Assembly: GCA_030849065.1 (NCBI GenBank)
Contig: JASAON010001613.1
Location: 34,340 to 98,339 of the forward strand
DNA from: Jaenimonas drosophilae
Lineage: Eukaryota; Euglenozoa; Kinetoplastea; Trypanosomatida; Trypanosomatidae
Length of the DNA stretch: 64,000 bases
Direction: 5' to 3'
Below the pieces are notes generated by a model. It was not told the origin of the DNA, ran no database searches, and worked only from the letters and a program-made list of their open reading frames with translations. Position numbers and translations under genes: made by a program. Numbering within the stretch: the stretch's first letter is position 1; each line of letters opens with the position of its first letter. This document shows, piece after piece, positions 54,023-63,864 of the stretch.

Positions 54023-56677
54023 TCAATGCGCAAGCGACAGATCTGTTCTGTATCGCTTGGGAGGCATATCATCTCCACTTTGATTGACGTCGATTGAATC
54101 CATGGGACAACTGGGGGTGCGTGGTGCATTCTGTCGCAGTGTTTTCAGCTCAGAAGCAGAAGAACAAGATTCTCCGCGTTTCCTTGATTCCACCATCTCT
54201 CGCAGTTCCTCAAAGCACCGCTGCCAGTAAGCAGCCTCATCGTTGGCTTTAGCAATCGCTTTTGAGGCCAGGTCTTTTTCCTTCGCTCGGCATATTTCAC
54301 AATCAGCTCTAAGTCGCTTCAACTCTTCGAGTGCAACTTTGTATTCGCACTTCCTTGAAATTTCGTAGTCAAGACTTTTTTGAAGCTTCGAAGATTTTTT
54401 ATCGGACAGTTCACGCCAAGATGACTCGTTTCTAGCAGCCAATTGAAGCTCACATAGTTGTGTCGAGTGAAGTCGGCCACTGGTCGCAATCTGCTCAAGA
54501 AGAGAATCCACTTGCCTCGTAAGCTGTTCGTTTAGTCTCTGAAGAGACAGAACTTGTGTTGACAGCTCTGTTTGAAGCACGTTATGCGCATCATGTTTTT
54601 CTCCCAAAGCAAGATCCTTTCGATGAATTTCAGACTTCGTCTCTTTTACAATTGACAGCAGCTCCTTGTACTTCACCTGCAGCACTGCCGTATCTTCGAG
54701 CGTATTGAGAGAATTGTGAGATACCACGGAGCAGAATTGGAAAACACAAGTCGAAAACAAAGTGGCCTTTTTTTCCACTAGTTGCATGCACTGGTCTGCC
54801 TGAAGTTCCAGGTGAAAGCGATATGCTTCCTTGATACGCAAAAGGAGTTGATTCTCTTCCTCATCCTCCTTCCTTCTTTGTTCGTTTTCTGTACCCCTTC
54901 TCTTGAATGCATCCAGTGCACCTTCCTGCTGATGAATCAAATCTAACAGAGTAGATATTTTGTTAGTCGCCTCGCAAAGTGACAGCTCGCTTGACTGGGC
55001 TCTTGCCACTAGTGACTCTCGTTCAACCCTTCCGTCTTCCAGAATAGCTGTCAAATGAGAAAATTTCTTTTCCCACAAAATCGCCCTTTCTTCGGTGACC
55101 TCAAGATCATGCTGCAGTCGAGCTTCACTAGCAACCAACGAAACTTCCCATTGCGATGAAGTTTGCCAACAAAATGCACCAGCTAAGTCAAGCAGATGCT
55201 GCAGAACTTCTCCAAATATTACTTGTTTCTCAAAGGTGTACTGCAGACACATAAGCTCCCTTTCTCGATCGCAAAGTTCTTTTCGGAGCAGCTCTGCAGT
55301 CTGACGACTACGTGTAGCAACACCAGCATCAACTACCGTTTTGCTGTGGATCTGAGCATACTTATCCGCAGTTGATGCCAACTGATCCGTCAAATCGGCA
55401 ATCACTTTTTGGCGTTCCACCACCTCATTCTCCAAATATCGCAGTTCACAGTCGCTAACTTCAAGACGCTCCTCCAGCTTTCCTTTCATGACAACTAGTT
55501 CTTCATCCTTGGTATCAACACGAGCATTTAGCGCCACAACTTCTTGCCGAAAACGGTCACTTTCAGCATTGCACTCAGCCACAGCTCTTTCAAGTTCCTT
55601 AATCTCATCCCTTAGAGTATCAATCTCAATTTGTTGTGCGTGAATGGTGCAATTTGCATCACTAAGCTGAGTATCTCGTGCCGTAAGTTCAAGGTTCAAT
55701 TGACTGACAGATAGTTCCAGTTTGCGTAGCTCCACACATTTTTCTTTCAGGTCATCTTGTTGGAGACAGAGCCGTTCACGAACTTCGTCGTAGCTCTGTT
55801 GTGTGTTGATTTGTGCTTGTGAAAGCAAACTATTTCCGTGCTTCATTGAATCAATCTGAGTGATTAATCGTTGTATCTCTTTTTTGTAATCGGAAAGATC
55901 ACAAAGTAGCTTCTCGTTGTTGCTCCTTTCGGCGAGATTTGCCATCTTTGCTGCGTTTACACTATCTGTCAATTTGCTGATTGTCTGCTCCATACTTTCC
56001 TCCACGGAAACATGTTTCCCTATTTCCGCTTCTAATGTCTGAATTTCAGTATCTTTCAAGCTAAGAGCCTCTCTCTGTTTGTCACCTGCTAAATCCAGTG
56101 TTCGAATTGCCTGCTCTAACTCAAAAATCCTGCTCTGAAGAAAAGCTGTAAGAGCGTGGAGGTCCTTCACTTCTGCGATTAGAGATTCCTTTGAGGTCTC
56201 AAGTTTAGAGGAGCGATCTTTTTCTGAAATCAGTTCCTTCGACTGTTTTTGCAGTTGACTCTCAATCTCAGGTAACTGGGATTCAAGAAGCGCAACTTTC
56301 TGTAGTAGAGCTGATTGCTCAGAAAGCCATTGTTCTTCTGCAGCAGCCCAAGATGCAATGGACGCACGAGCATCTGCTCGAACATCTTCTGTTTTGGCTT
56401 TGGCATCAACAGCTTTTTGCTTTTCAGAGGCAATGGTTGCGTCTCTGAGTTCGATCTCCTTCTGTAAAGTATGGATTCGTTCTTCCATTTTAGCGCATTT
56501 TTTTGCTTCATCAGCGAGAGCATGCTTTTCTCGCCGGAGCTCTGCTTTATCCTGTTCGAGTTGAGCAATCTGCGCTTGTAGCTGTTTGCATTTCTCATCC
56601 AAATCCTTTGAACTAGACTTTTCACGCTGGAGTTGAAACTCAAGATGCTTCAGACTTGCCTTCTTCGGCGAGTCCAT
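54023..56677 (-). CDS. Large coiled-coil protein
   Basis: 884 residues from the ATG at 56677 (MDSPKKASLKHLEFQLQREK); the frame is open only to a GTG upstream. Nearly all of it is heptad-repeat helix. A C-terminal 60-residue tail is Ser/Arg/Pro-rich (RQNAPRTPSCPMDSIDVNQ) and includes possible CDK-type TP/SP sites. There is no motor, membrane or catalytic domain. This is the most AT-rich gene of the array and the first gene to the left of the strand switch. Probably cytoskeletal; no family recognised. Confidence 0.8.
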   Translation of the reverse strand: MDSPKKASLKHLEFQLQREKSSSKDLDEKCKQLQAQIAQLEQDKAELRREKHALADEAKKCAKMEERIHTLQKEIELRDATIASEKQKAVDAKAKTEDVRADARASIASWAAAEEQWLSEQSALLQKVALLESQLPEIESQLQKQSKELISEKDRSSKLETSKESLIAEVKDLHALTAFLQSRIFELEQAIRTLDLAGDKQREALSLKDTEIQTLEAEIGKHVSVEESMEQTISKLTDSVNAAKMANLAERSNNEKLLCDLSDYKKEIQRLITQIDSMKHGNSLLSQAQINTQQSYDEVRERLCLQQDDLKEKCVELRKLELSVSQLNLELTARDTQLSDANCTIHAQQIEIDTLRDEIKELERAVAECNAESDRFRQEVVALNARVDTKDEELVVMKGKLEERLEVSDCELRYLENEVVERQKVIADLTDQLASTADKYAQIHSKTVVDAGVATRSRQTAELLRKELCDRERELMCLQYTFEKQVIFGEVLQHLLDLAGAFCWQTSSQWEVSLVASEARLQHDLEVTEERAILWEKKFSHLTAILEDGRVERESLVARAQSSELSLCEATNKISTLLDLIHQQEGALDAFKRRGTENEQRRKEDEEENQLLLRIKEAYRFHLELQADQCMQLVEKKATLFSTCVFQFCSVVSHNSLNTLEDTAVLQVKYKELLSIVKETKSEIHRKDLALGEKHDAHNVLQTELSTQVLSLQRLNEQLTRQVDSLLEQIATSGRLHSTQLCELQLAARNESSWRELSDKKSSKLQKSLDYEISRKCEYKVALEELKRLRADCEICRAKEKDLASKAIAKANDEAAYWQRCFEELREMVESRKRGESCSSASELKTLRQNAPRTPSCPMDSIDVNQSGDDMPPKRYRTDLSLAH

Positions 56678-56694
56678 GACGTCATACACAAGGT

Positions 56695-56727
56695 CTACAA
56701 TATGAAAAGATGAAAAAAAAAGTGTGA
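56695..56727 (-). promoter_or_regulatory. Predicted spliced-leader acceptor of the first gene of the minus-strand array
   Basis: The minus strand reads CAC, a T9 run, then CATCTTTTCATATTGT and AG (complement of 56695-56696), 18 bases before the ATG at 56677. Confidence 0.6.
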
Positions 56728-58678
56728 TTAAGAAGAGAATACTGGCGGCAAATCAAACAGTTAAGAAAGTTCCCCTCACGAATTCAACTTCATCAATTTC
56801 AAACGCGCAATTGACTGCCAAGAATTCAGTTCGATGCTATTCATCGCAAGACAGAGTGGGGCAGTGGCTGGTTTTCTTTTTCCCCACCTCAATTTTGCTT
56901 TTCAACGATACCCGCCCCCGCACGGCTGACGGGCATTGCTGTTGGCCACGGGGTGGCCCGAACTAGAATCGCCGCCCACCCCCCCCCCGCGCAGACATAC
57001 GACAAACCAGCCGCCGCGCCAAAAACCACACCGGACTTTATTACACGCCCGCCCCGCGGGCCATTCGCTTGCCCCCCATTTCCCCCAGCGCACGCGAAGC
57101 GGTACCAATTCAGCCAAGAGGCTGGATTTCGCTGAGAAGGATTTTCTCCGCAATGTGGGTGGGGGGTGCAAATGCTGTGGCGGGCGAAATTGGCAAGAGG
57201 GGCGGCTTTGAAAAATGACCCAGCCGCCGCCAAATCGACCCGCGCGCTTCGGGGGGGGGGTGGCGAATTCGGGGCGGGGATCGCGCCAACCCCGCCGGGG
57301 GGCGGGGGAAGAAGCCGCAATACAAAATTGCAAAAGTTAGGCTTGGATGCTGCCCCGCGTCCGCCCCGCCGCCGCCGTTGTCGGGTTCCCTTGGCCGCGG
57401 CTCTTTCCCGCGCTTTTGGGGGGCAACCGAAAAAAAATATTCGGCGTGACCATTCGCCCCCCAGCGCTTTTTCGGCGGTTTTGCGGGCGGCGTTGGATCC
57501 CCCCCCCCCGCCGGGGTTTTAAAAATGGGGAAACCCGGGGAAGGGGAATGGCAATTGTGGGGGCACAACGGCGCGGGGGGGGGGGACATGCGGGAAGAAG
57601 AAAAAAAACAAGTTATAACTTCTTTCGGCTGTATCTTAAAATGCTAAAAACACAAGAATTCTTCTTTTTTTTTCGGGGGGGGGGGCGGGGTTGAAAAAAC
57701 AACGGGGCGGTTGGCGCGGGGGGGGGGGGGGTTTCCCGTGCGCGGGTGTTGGTTGGCACAGGCCCGAAGTGCAAAGAGGGCCAACCAGTTGCCTTCCAAG
57801 GTATCGCGACCATTACTTACTTCCATTTTTCATAACCCTCCTAAACCTACGTGCGCTGCCGGGTGGCGCCGCGTCGGTTCGTCGGGAATTGGCATCCTTT
57901 TGCGGCGGCGATGCGCCCCTTCCCGCGTCGCTGAAAAGGGAAGGTTGGCCAAGATTAATCTCGAAGAAGTCGCCGCCGGCACCTCGCCCTTAAGGCTGCC
58001 CTTGGCCCCTGTGAATAAACCGGCGCCGCAACGCTTCATAAATTTCGATTTGGCGCGTCATTTTTTGTCGGCCGGTTGGTGGAATATTCTTGTTTATTCA
58101 TTTTTTGGATGGCCGGCCCCCGGGTGCCCCGCCATCCTGGCGGCTATATGGTGGATCGTGCTGGCGCCGGTCCGCCGGTTCTCATTTTTTGATGCCCGCG
58201 GGTGGGGGCCGGCTTCTTCTGCGCCATTTGGCGTCCTTGACGCTAATTTTGGCCGCGCGTTGTGCGGTGTGGCCCGATGCTCGCTCCCGGGGTGGAAAAC
58301 CGGGGGCTTGGGCTTCTGTGCTGCGCGTTCGTGCGGGACCCGCTCCTTTCCTAGATGGGGGGGGGGGGGCGGCGGCTTGAAAAACACCAGGCCGGCGGGT
58401 GTTGCGGTTCTTTTCTTTGAGAGTTTTTGCTGGGGGACAAAGTTTGGCGCTGCAAAACTGGCGTGGGCTTCCAAGGGATGGGTGGTTGCCCCTGTTGAAA
58501 CGATTTGTTTTCCGTTACTACATTCATTCTCTCCGCCAGCTCGTTGTGTGGGAACTGGAAATCCTCTGTTTATGAATGGGCTGATTTATTGGGTCCAAGC
58601 TCTACTCTAATCTCATGCTCTTTCAATTTCCAAAATATTCATGTAGTTTTTTGTGAAGCTTGAACGAACCTCTATTCC
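56728..58678. promoter_or_regulatory. Divergent strand-switch region, expected transcription start region for both arrays
   Basis: All genes to the left run on the minus strand and all to the right on the plus strand, so this 1.95 kb separates divergent polycistronic units. In kinetoplastids RNA polymerase II starts in such regions, often with G-runs and special chromatin rather than a defined promoter. Here the core 56.9-58.5 kb is very GC-rich with many G, C and T runs. No open frame inside has convincing codon bias or motifs. Confidence 0.55.
56915..58500. other. GC-rich, homopolymer-dense block of unlike composition
   Basis: Runs seen directly include C10 at 56979-56988, G10 at 57251-57260, C11 at 57499-57509, G11 at 57575-57585, T9 and G11 at 57665-57685, G14 at 57718-57731 and G13 at 58357-58369. 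Between them many bases are doubled or tripled (for example near 57510-57550), a look typical of stretched base calls. Sharp edges against normal sequence lie near 56.9 and 58.5 kb. Confidence 0.7.
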
Positions 58679-59812
58679 ATGGAAAAAGTTCTTCTGATTG
58701 TGGCAATTGCTGCCGTTTTGGCAGCGAGCCAAGTTGATTGCCACTACTCCATTCCTCTGCAGCGCCGAATGAATGTTGCCGAGTCGCTTTCATTTGGCCT
58801 CCCTCAGAATGTTCCTCGCCCATACACAAACGAACGCGGGGACGTCATCATACACGATTTCCATGGTGTCCAGTTTTTTGGCTCCATCTCCCTTGGCACC
58901 CCACCACAGGAATTTCAAGTCATTTTTGACACTGGCAGCAGCAATCTATGGGTTCCTTCCAGCAACTGCTCTCTTTCGTGTCTTCTCAAGCGCCGTTACA
59001 ACGGAAAAAAGAGTTCTACCAATATGCCTGATGGGAGAGATTTCAGCATCATGTACGGCAGTGGCCCCGTGAGTGGCTATTTAATTGACGACACGGTAAC
59101 AATCGCTGGGTTCTCTGGCCGTCAAACTTTTGCTGGTGTAACCGATGCCTCTGGATTGGGACTTATGTACGCGATTACGCAATGGGATGGTATCTGTGGG
59201 ATGGCCTGGCCGAGTATATCAGTCGATGGAATTCTACCACCAATGTTTTCCCTCGTCAACAGTAACCCATCATTGGCGAACAAATTTGCGTTCTACCTCC
59301 CACAAGACGATACCAACACAGGAGATCTTGTCATTGGCGATTTTGACCCAAGCAGATTTGCCGGACAACTTATATCAGTTCCCCTCTCTATGAAAACCTA
59401 CTGGTGTGTATCGATGGAGGCTGCCGTAATCGGAAACTTTACACTGGCTGAAAATCTGACTGCAATCGTTGATTCTGGAACTTCCTTGCTGGTTGTTCCT
59501 AAAAGCCACCTCACCACAATTGCCAGCGCAACCGGAGCGACACAGTCGTTCAACGGGCAGTACTCTGTGGCGTGTGGCCGCATTCCTTCCCTTCCTTCCA
59601 TATATCTTACTATTGGGGGGACTGAATGGGAGCTTCGTGGCTCGGATTACACAATCAGCGATGGCGGCCAAACGTGCATTCTTGGGGTTATGGGAATGGA
59701 CTTGCCAGCCTCTGTCGGACCTGCGTGGATCCTGGGCGATGTTTTTATGAAACGCGTATACACTGTTTTCGACGCGGACAATGCATCACTCTCATTTGCT
59801 TATGCTGTATAG
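58679..59812 (+). CDS. Cathepsin-D/pepsin-family aspartyl protease, secretory
   Basis: 377 residues. Signal peptide (about 1-20, MEKVLLIVAIAAVLAAS), a short propeptide (about 21-60) and a complete two-lobe pepsin fold. Catalytic aspartates are Asp84 in FDTGSSNLWVPS and Asp265 in VDSGTSLLVVP. The flap Tyr126 sits in IMYGSGPVSGY and the ILGDVFMKRVYTVFD segment closes the second lobe. It should act in the lysosome or food vacuole, or be secreted. Few N-glycan sites (NFT, NLT, NAS). First gene of the plus-strand array. Confidence 0.93.
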   Translation: MEKVLLIVAIAAVLAASQVDCHYSIPLQRRMNVAESLSFGLPQNVPRPYTNERGDVIIHDFHGVQFFGSISLGTPPQEFQVIFDTGSSNLWVPSSNCSLSCLLKRRYNGKKSSTNMPDGRDFSIMYGSGPVSGYLIDDTVTIAGFSGRQTFAGVTDASGLGLMYAITQWDGICGMAWPSISVDGILPPMFSLVNSNPSLANKFAFYLPQDDTNTGDLVIGDFDPSRFAGQLISVPLSMKTYWCVSMEAAVIGNFTLAENLTAIVDSGTSLLVVPKSHLTTIASATGATQSFNGQYSVACGRIPSLPSIYLTIGGTEWELRGSDYTISDGGQTCILGVMGMDLPASVGPAWILGDVFMKRVYTVFDADNASLSFAYAV

Positions 59813-60042
59813 TTTTTTTTTTCGCGAATGCGATTTACCCCAGAAGTCTCCAAAAGAGATGCGTTGCTGACCATTATAAATTTAGCACTGACTGAGGGGT
59901 GAGTTTTCATTCAACTCAACTCTTTCTTGCAAGTTGCTGTTACGCGAAACTTGCTCCTGTTTCCAGTACCTTGAGTGGAACTTCGTATGTGGCTTCTCCT
60001 TGTGCGGCATTTGTTTTGATCGAGCTTCTCTAGTGATCTGTA

Positions 60043-60066
60043 GTTCTCTCTCTCTCTCTCCCTTAG
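60043..60066 (+). promoter_or_regulatory. Predicted spliced-leader acceptor with (TC)n tract for the Bfr1-like gene
   Basis: A pyrimidine run of TC repeats from 60043 to 60064 is followed directly by AG at 60065-60066, 35 bases before the ATG at 60102. One of the clearest acceptors in the window. Confidence 0.7.
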
Positions 60067-60101
60067 ATATAAGTAACTTCTAATCACAGTGTCGGAATAC
60101 G

Positions 60102-61505
60102 ATGGAATCAGACAGCGCCTCAGGACCCGCAACTAAGCGACTACCTCCATGGATGCTGGCACCAGGGGCACCAACCCACCCCAATTTCGCAGCGTACGGT
60201 AGTAAGCTGTCCAAACTTGCTGAGGAGAAGAAAAAATTGTTTGACGAGCTGAATCTTCTTCGAGGAAGTTTGAAGGGAGATGAAAACAGGAGCCAGGTCG
60301 ATGAAGAGCGTGCGAGCCTTCGACTGAGGATGAGCGAGATTGATGCACAGCGAAAGAAAGAAAAGGACCTCCGCGTGGGGAAGAACGACGAAATCTCACG
60401 AGTTCGCAAGCAGAGAAGAGAAACGTCTGACAGACTTCGCTCTCTGCTTTCTGATCTTGGAGGTTTTACGGATCTGAAGGAAATTGACGCCGCCATTCAG
60501 TATGTCATGAACAAGATGGAGACTGGTAGTGGAGGCCTCTCTGCAGAGAAGAGAACGTTGAAGCGCCTACATCAGCTGGAAGAAGCCAAGACCCTGTTAC
60601 TGCAGCTTCAGCCGTTGGAGGAGGCAATTCAGGAAGCCGGAGAGCGCGAGGTAATGCTTCAACAGGAGTATCGCGAGATCCATGAGCGTATCGGCATTCT
60701 TAACAAAGAGTATGAGGATGAATTTCAGTCTAAACAGAATATAGATAAAGAAGCTCGCAAGGGCGGAACTGAGCGCGTCGAGATCGCGGCCAAATGCAGC
60801 GCGCTGTACGCGCGCATCACCAAGCTGAACGAAGAAATTAGCTCTCTCCGCGCTCAACGAACAAAGGAGAGTGCCGACTGGGATACGTGGTGTACGGAGG
60901 CACGGGCGAAGTATGACCAGAAGATGGAGGCTGAACGTGAAGCACGCCATCAAAAGTTCTTGGAGAAAAAGAAGGCTTCTAAGCTGCAACGAGCGCGACA
61001 AAGACAAAACCCGTATGAGATAGAAATCATCTCTTGTGACACTGTAATTCAGTACCTCCTGCAGAAGAAGCAAATGATTCGAAAGGACGAGGAGGAGAAG
61101 ACAAAGCGACTGGCAGCAGCAAACTTTGATGCACGTGCGGCTGCACCTCCTGGCTTTGTCGTTCTCAATGAGGGCAAATGGCAAGATTCAAAGTCAAAAC
61201 CTCAGAAATCATCAAAGCCTAACACCAAGACGTCTTCTGCGCAAAAGAAACGTGACGAACCGACGAAAGTGCTTCAGCACCCTGAGGACAAATTAAAGCT
61301 ATTCCGAATGATTGACGTTGAGCCCCCTTTGTCGCTCGAGTTCATTAACGAAAAGGTGAATGAGATCAAGACAAAACAGGAGGAATTTCGGTCATTTATT
61401 GTTGATGGCGAGCCTGAGATGTCCAGTGATGAGGAAGAGGAAGAGGAAGAGGGCGAGGGTGTCAATGTGCCAGTGGATGGTGAACCAAAGGAAAATTCGT
61501 CATAG
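60102..61505 (+). CDS. Bfr1-like (nuclear segregation protein) coiled-coil RNA-associated protein
   Basis: 467 residues. The chain opens with a Pro-rich segment and a PNFAAYGSKLSKLAEEKKKL helix and then runs as coiled coil to about 330. The marker is NPYEIEIISCDTVIQYLLQKK (about 305-325), matching the Y-x-x-EIxxCDxLIxYL block of yeast Bfr1 and its kinetoplastid relatives. Yeast Bfr1 binds polysomes and ER-bound mRNPs and affects secretion and ploidy. The C-terminus has a Lys/Ser-rich linker, then LKLFRMIDVEPPLSLEFI (about 397-414) and an acidic tail, also seen in kinetoplastid members as I recall. Confidence 0.8.
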   Translation: MESDSASGPATKRLPPWMLAPGAPTHPNFAAYGSKLSKLAEEKKKLFDELNLLRGSLKGDENRSQVDEERASLRLRMSEIDAQRKKEKDLRVGKNDEISRVRKQRRETSDRLRSLLSDLGGFTDLKEIDAAIQYVMNKMETGSGGLSAEKRTLKRLHQLEEAKTLLLQLQPLEEAIQEAGEREVMLQQEYREIHERIGILNKEYEDEFQSKQNIDKEARKGGTERVEIAAKCSALYARITKLNEEISSLRAQRTKESADWDTWCTEARAKYDQKMEAEREARHQKFLEKKKASKLQRARQRQNPYEIEIISCDTVIQYLLQKKQMIRKDEEEKTKRLAAANFDARAAAPPGFVVLNEGKWQDSKSKPQKSSKPNTKTSSAQKKRDEPTKVLQHPEDKLKLFRMIDVEPPLSLEFINEKVNEIKTKQEEFRSFIVDGEPEMSSDEEEEEEEGEGVNVPVDGEPKENSS

Positions 61506-61701
61506 TGGCTGCTGCATCAGCAGCAGTGGGGAAAGGTATTCAATCCATGTTACTCCGTAATGATTTTGAGTTGATTAAGAAGCAGAGCATGGGGCACATG
61601 GATTACCACGTGATGTGAGGGCCGCTACCTTTCCTGGTTTCACGTTACACTGAATGCTCACTGGTCTCAGAACTTCTCCACATTTTCCCTGTTCTTCGCG
61701 G

Positions 61702-61725
61702 CCTCCTTTTTTTTTTCCAATTCAG
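61702..61725 (+). promoter_or_regulatory. Predicted spliced-leader acceptor for the glycosyltransferase gene
   Basis: A C/T tract with a T10 run (61702-61718) followed by AG at 61724-61725, 64 bases before the ATG at 61790. Confidence 0.6.
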
Positions 61726-61789
61726 TAGTTGCCACCACACCTATTTCACCGATAAATCAACTTCGTCCCCTGTGTCAAAGAGCGCGATT

Positions 61790-63388
61790 ATGGCAACGAG
61801 AAACAGAGGATTGTCGAACTACGCTGCTCAAGCCATACGCTGGGCGCAAAGCTTAGCACAAAAGTCATCTCGAACGGTCTTGTGGATAGCTACAGCTTCT
61901 ATTATTTTTCTACTCTTTCTCATCAATTTCAGGGGTTCCACCCATTATGTTCCTGAATCTTGTGGAAGTGCTCCAGACTTCGACTCTCCGTGGACTCCTT
62001 TGGGCGGAAATACCAATGCACCGCAACTTTCGGATCTTGTCGTGCAGCGGAAAAATTCACATGGAGAAATGATCAAGGTGCTGTTTGTGGTAATATCCAG
62101 CTCAGTTAGCCCTGTAGTATGCCGCAATGTTGCGTCGGCGTTCCTATCTGGGGTCCCTGTTGCCGTTGTTTCTAATGGTAAGCAGCCATTTCGGTACGAG
62201 CACAAGCTAAATTTCACTCTGAGAGCGTCTGAGGAAGCTGGTCTTGGAGAAAAAGATGTTGTTGTGTATATGGATAGTGACACCATGTTTACTGGCATGA
62301 ATCCGTTTCACTTCATTGATCGCTTTATCAACTTGTCACCAGAGAGCCCCGATAAAATGCATGTGGGTGCAATACGCAACAGCACAACGATGTCTCCGAT
62401 GATTTTCTCATCAGAGAGTCTCTGCAGCTCATGGACAACATTCGGTCTGGGCAAGACGTGCGAAGATATGTTTGAATCCATCAGAGGACTTGTTGGAACC
62501 TACTACGCAGAGCGTATCAAAGACCGTTTTGGATATGTCTACGATGTTAACCGGTATAACAAGACTCTCTATCCAACGCAGTACCTAAACAGTGGGACCG
62601 TTGTTGCACGTATCTGGGCAGCAAAAGAAATGAACAAGGCGATCAGACGTGCTGTCGACGTTCGCATAAACGGTTCGCGAAAACCAGAGTCCGTGTCGAT
62701 TGATGATCAATCTTTTATACACTATGTGTATCACGATTTGCTGCTGACAGAGCTTCATTTCAATTCTGTCCTTGAAAATCGAGGAGTCTCACAGTTTGGC
62801 CTCCATGCAGGACTACTGGACGTTGATATTCATCAGGAGATTAGCACTCTTCCATGGGGAGGTACAGGGCTTGTGGAGCTGAACTTGCGCAGTTGGAGTG
62901 GTTCATGGACACATGTGATGCAACGCAAGGGGGATGACCCATATGCCCCTGAGGATCCTAATGGGGATTTCGTGAGCAGGTGCCCTTTCCATGAGAGTAT
63001 AGCGAAGTTTTTAAGGCCTGTCTTGCAGTCAACTGGCCCTCAAATTACTCGCAGGGAGTACACCGTTGGGGGGACAGTACTCGCGAGCATTCTTGCTCCA
63101 CCTCTGTTTTCACGAAGTGAGCAAAAGGACATTGGGTACGTATACCCGTTCATTCGGCATTACCCATCGACGAACAAGATTCTGCGAATGGACAGCGAAG
63201 CACCGTTTATGGCGTGGGGTGTACCAGTCTTGTTTGATGCAGCAGCTCGCCGCAACGCAAATACACTTCTTCGTTCCCTGCGTATTGTGATCCATAGTGC
63301 AGGAGAGGACGTTGCTGTTCAAACCCATCAGTACACAGATGTGTGCCCGTTTCCGTTTGCTTCCTGGGGGCTCCAGGAGATTTACTAG
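61790..63388 (+). CDS. Type II membrane glycosyltransferase-like protein
   Basis: 532 residues from the ATG at 61790; the frame extends only to a GTG. A short cytoplasmic N-terminus, a signal-anchor helix (about 29-47, TVLWIATASIIFLLFLINF) and a long luminal domain, the normal Golgi/ER glycosyltransferase layout. The nucleotide-sugar DxD motif is VVVYMDSDTMFTG (Asp162, Asp164), placed after KVLFVVISSS as in procollagen-glycosyltransferase/LH3-type GT-A enzymes, with LNSGTVVARI and SIDDQSFIHYVYH further on (acceptor or catalytic segments in those families). N-glycan sites are present. The donor and acceptor sugars cannot be told. A truncated or partial paralogue follows. Confidence 0.75.
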   Translation: MATRNRGLSNYAAQAIRWAQSLAQKSSRTVLWIATASIIFLLFLINFRGSTHYVPESCGSAPDFDSPWTPLGGNTNAPQLSDLVVQRKNSHGEMIKVLFVVISSSVSPVVCRNVASAFLSGVPVAVVSNGKQPFRYEHKLNFTLRASEEAGLGEKDVVVYMDSDTMFTGMNPFHFIDRFINLSPESPDKMHVGAIRNSTTMSPMIFSSESLCSSWTTFGLGKTCEDMFESIRGLVGTYYAERIKDRFGYVYDVNRYNKTLYPTQYLNSGTVVARIWAAKEMNKAIRRAVDVRINGSRKPESVSIDDQSFIHYVYHDLLLTELHFNSVLENRGVSQFGLHAGLLDVDIHQEISTLPWGGTGLVELNLRSWSGSWTHVMQRKGDDPYAPEDPNGDFVSRCPFHESIAKFLRPVLQSTGPQITRREYTVGGTVLASILAPPLFSRSEQKDIGYVYPFIRHYPSTNKILRMDSEAPFMAWGVPVLFDAAARRNANTLLRSLRIVIHSAGEDVAVQTHQYTDVCPFPFASWGLQEIY

Positions 63389-63864
63389 TGCTCAGTTCTC
63401 ATAGCATGTATAAACGGCTTAGTGAACGAATTGCTGAACTATTGGCTTTCGAATGCATCCCATTTCAAATTCACTATAGTCTCGGTGTCTGAGCAGATGC
63501 TCATATTTCTGGCTGAAACAAGGGTCTTCTGATTGTGAATGCGCATCGGTGCATGGATACGGTGATTCCAGCGGCCATGGTAACGTTATTCGACATGCTT
63601 GAATATTTCACTGCTACACTTCTTTTCCTTGGTGTTTTGGGTAATCATTGCACACTCGTTTGCGTATTGCTCCGTAGGTAGATCGCGTCTACTTCAATTT
63701 AATGATTCCAAAGAGCTCCAGCCGGTAAGATCGTACAGGATCACACCAACTCGGAGAGGAATTATCGTACTATGCTGAGTAGCTTTCATCTCCACGTTGC
63801 TTTTCCTTAGGGCACGTTCCCTCGATAGTCCTAAGCCCCCCCCCCCCCCCCGTACGTGTGCGCT
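63389..63864. other. Spacer between tandem glycosyltransferase copies, with a C16 run
   Basis: Contains a pure C16 run (63836-63851). A short hydrophobic frame at 63577-63690 (MVTLFDMLEYFTATLLFLGVL) ends in TAG and might be a relic of an N-terminal anchor. Otherwise no gene seen. Confidence 0.4.

Noticed and set aside
57711..58610. A 299-codon plus-strand frame in the strand-switch region
   Set aside because: Lies in homopolymer-rich sequence with doubtful base calls; the product has no motif and other frames are similarly open because of high GC.
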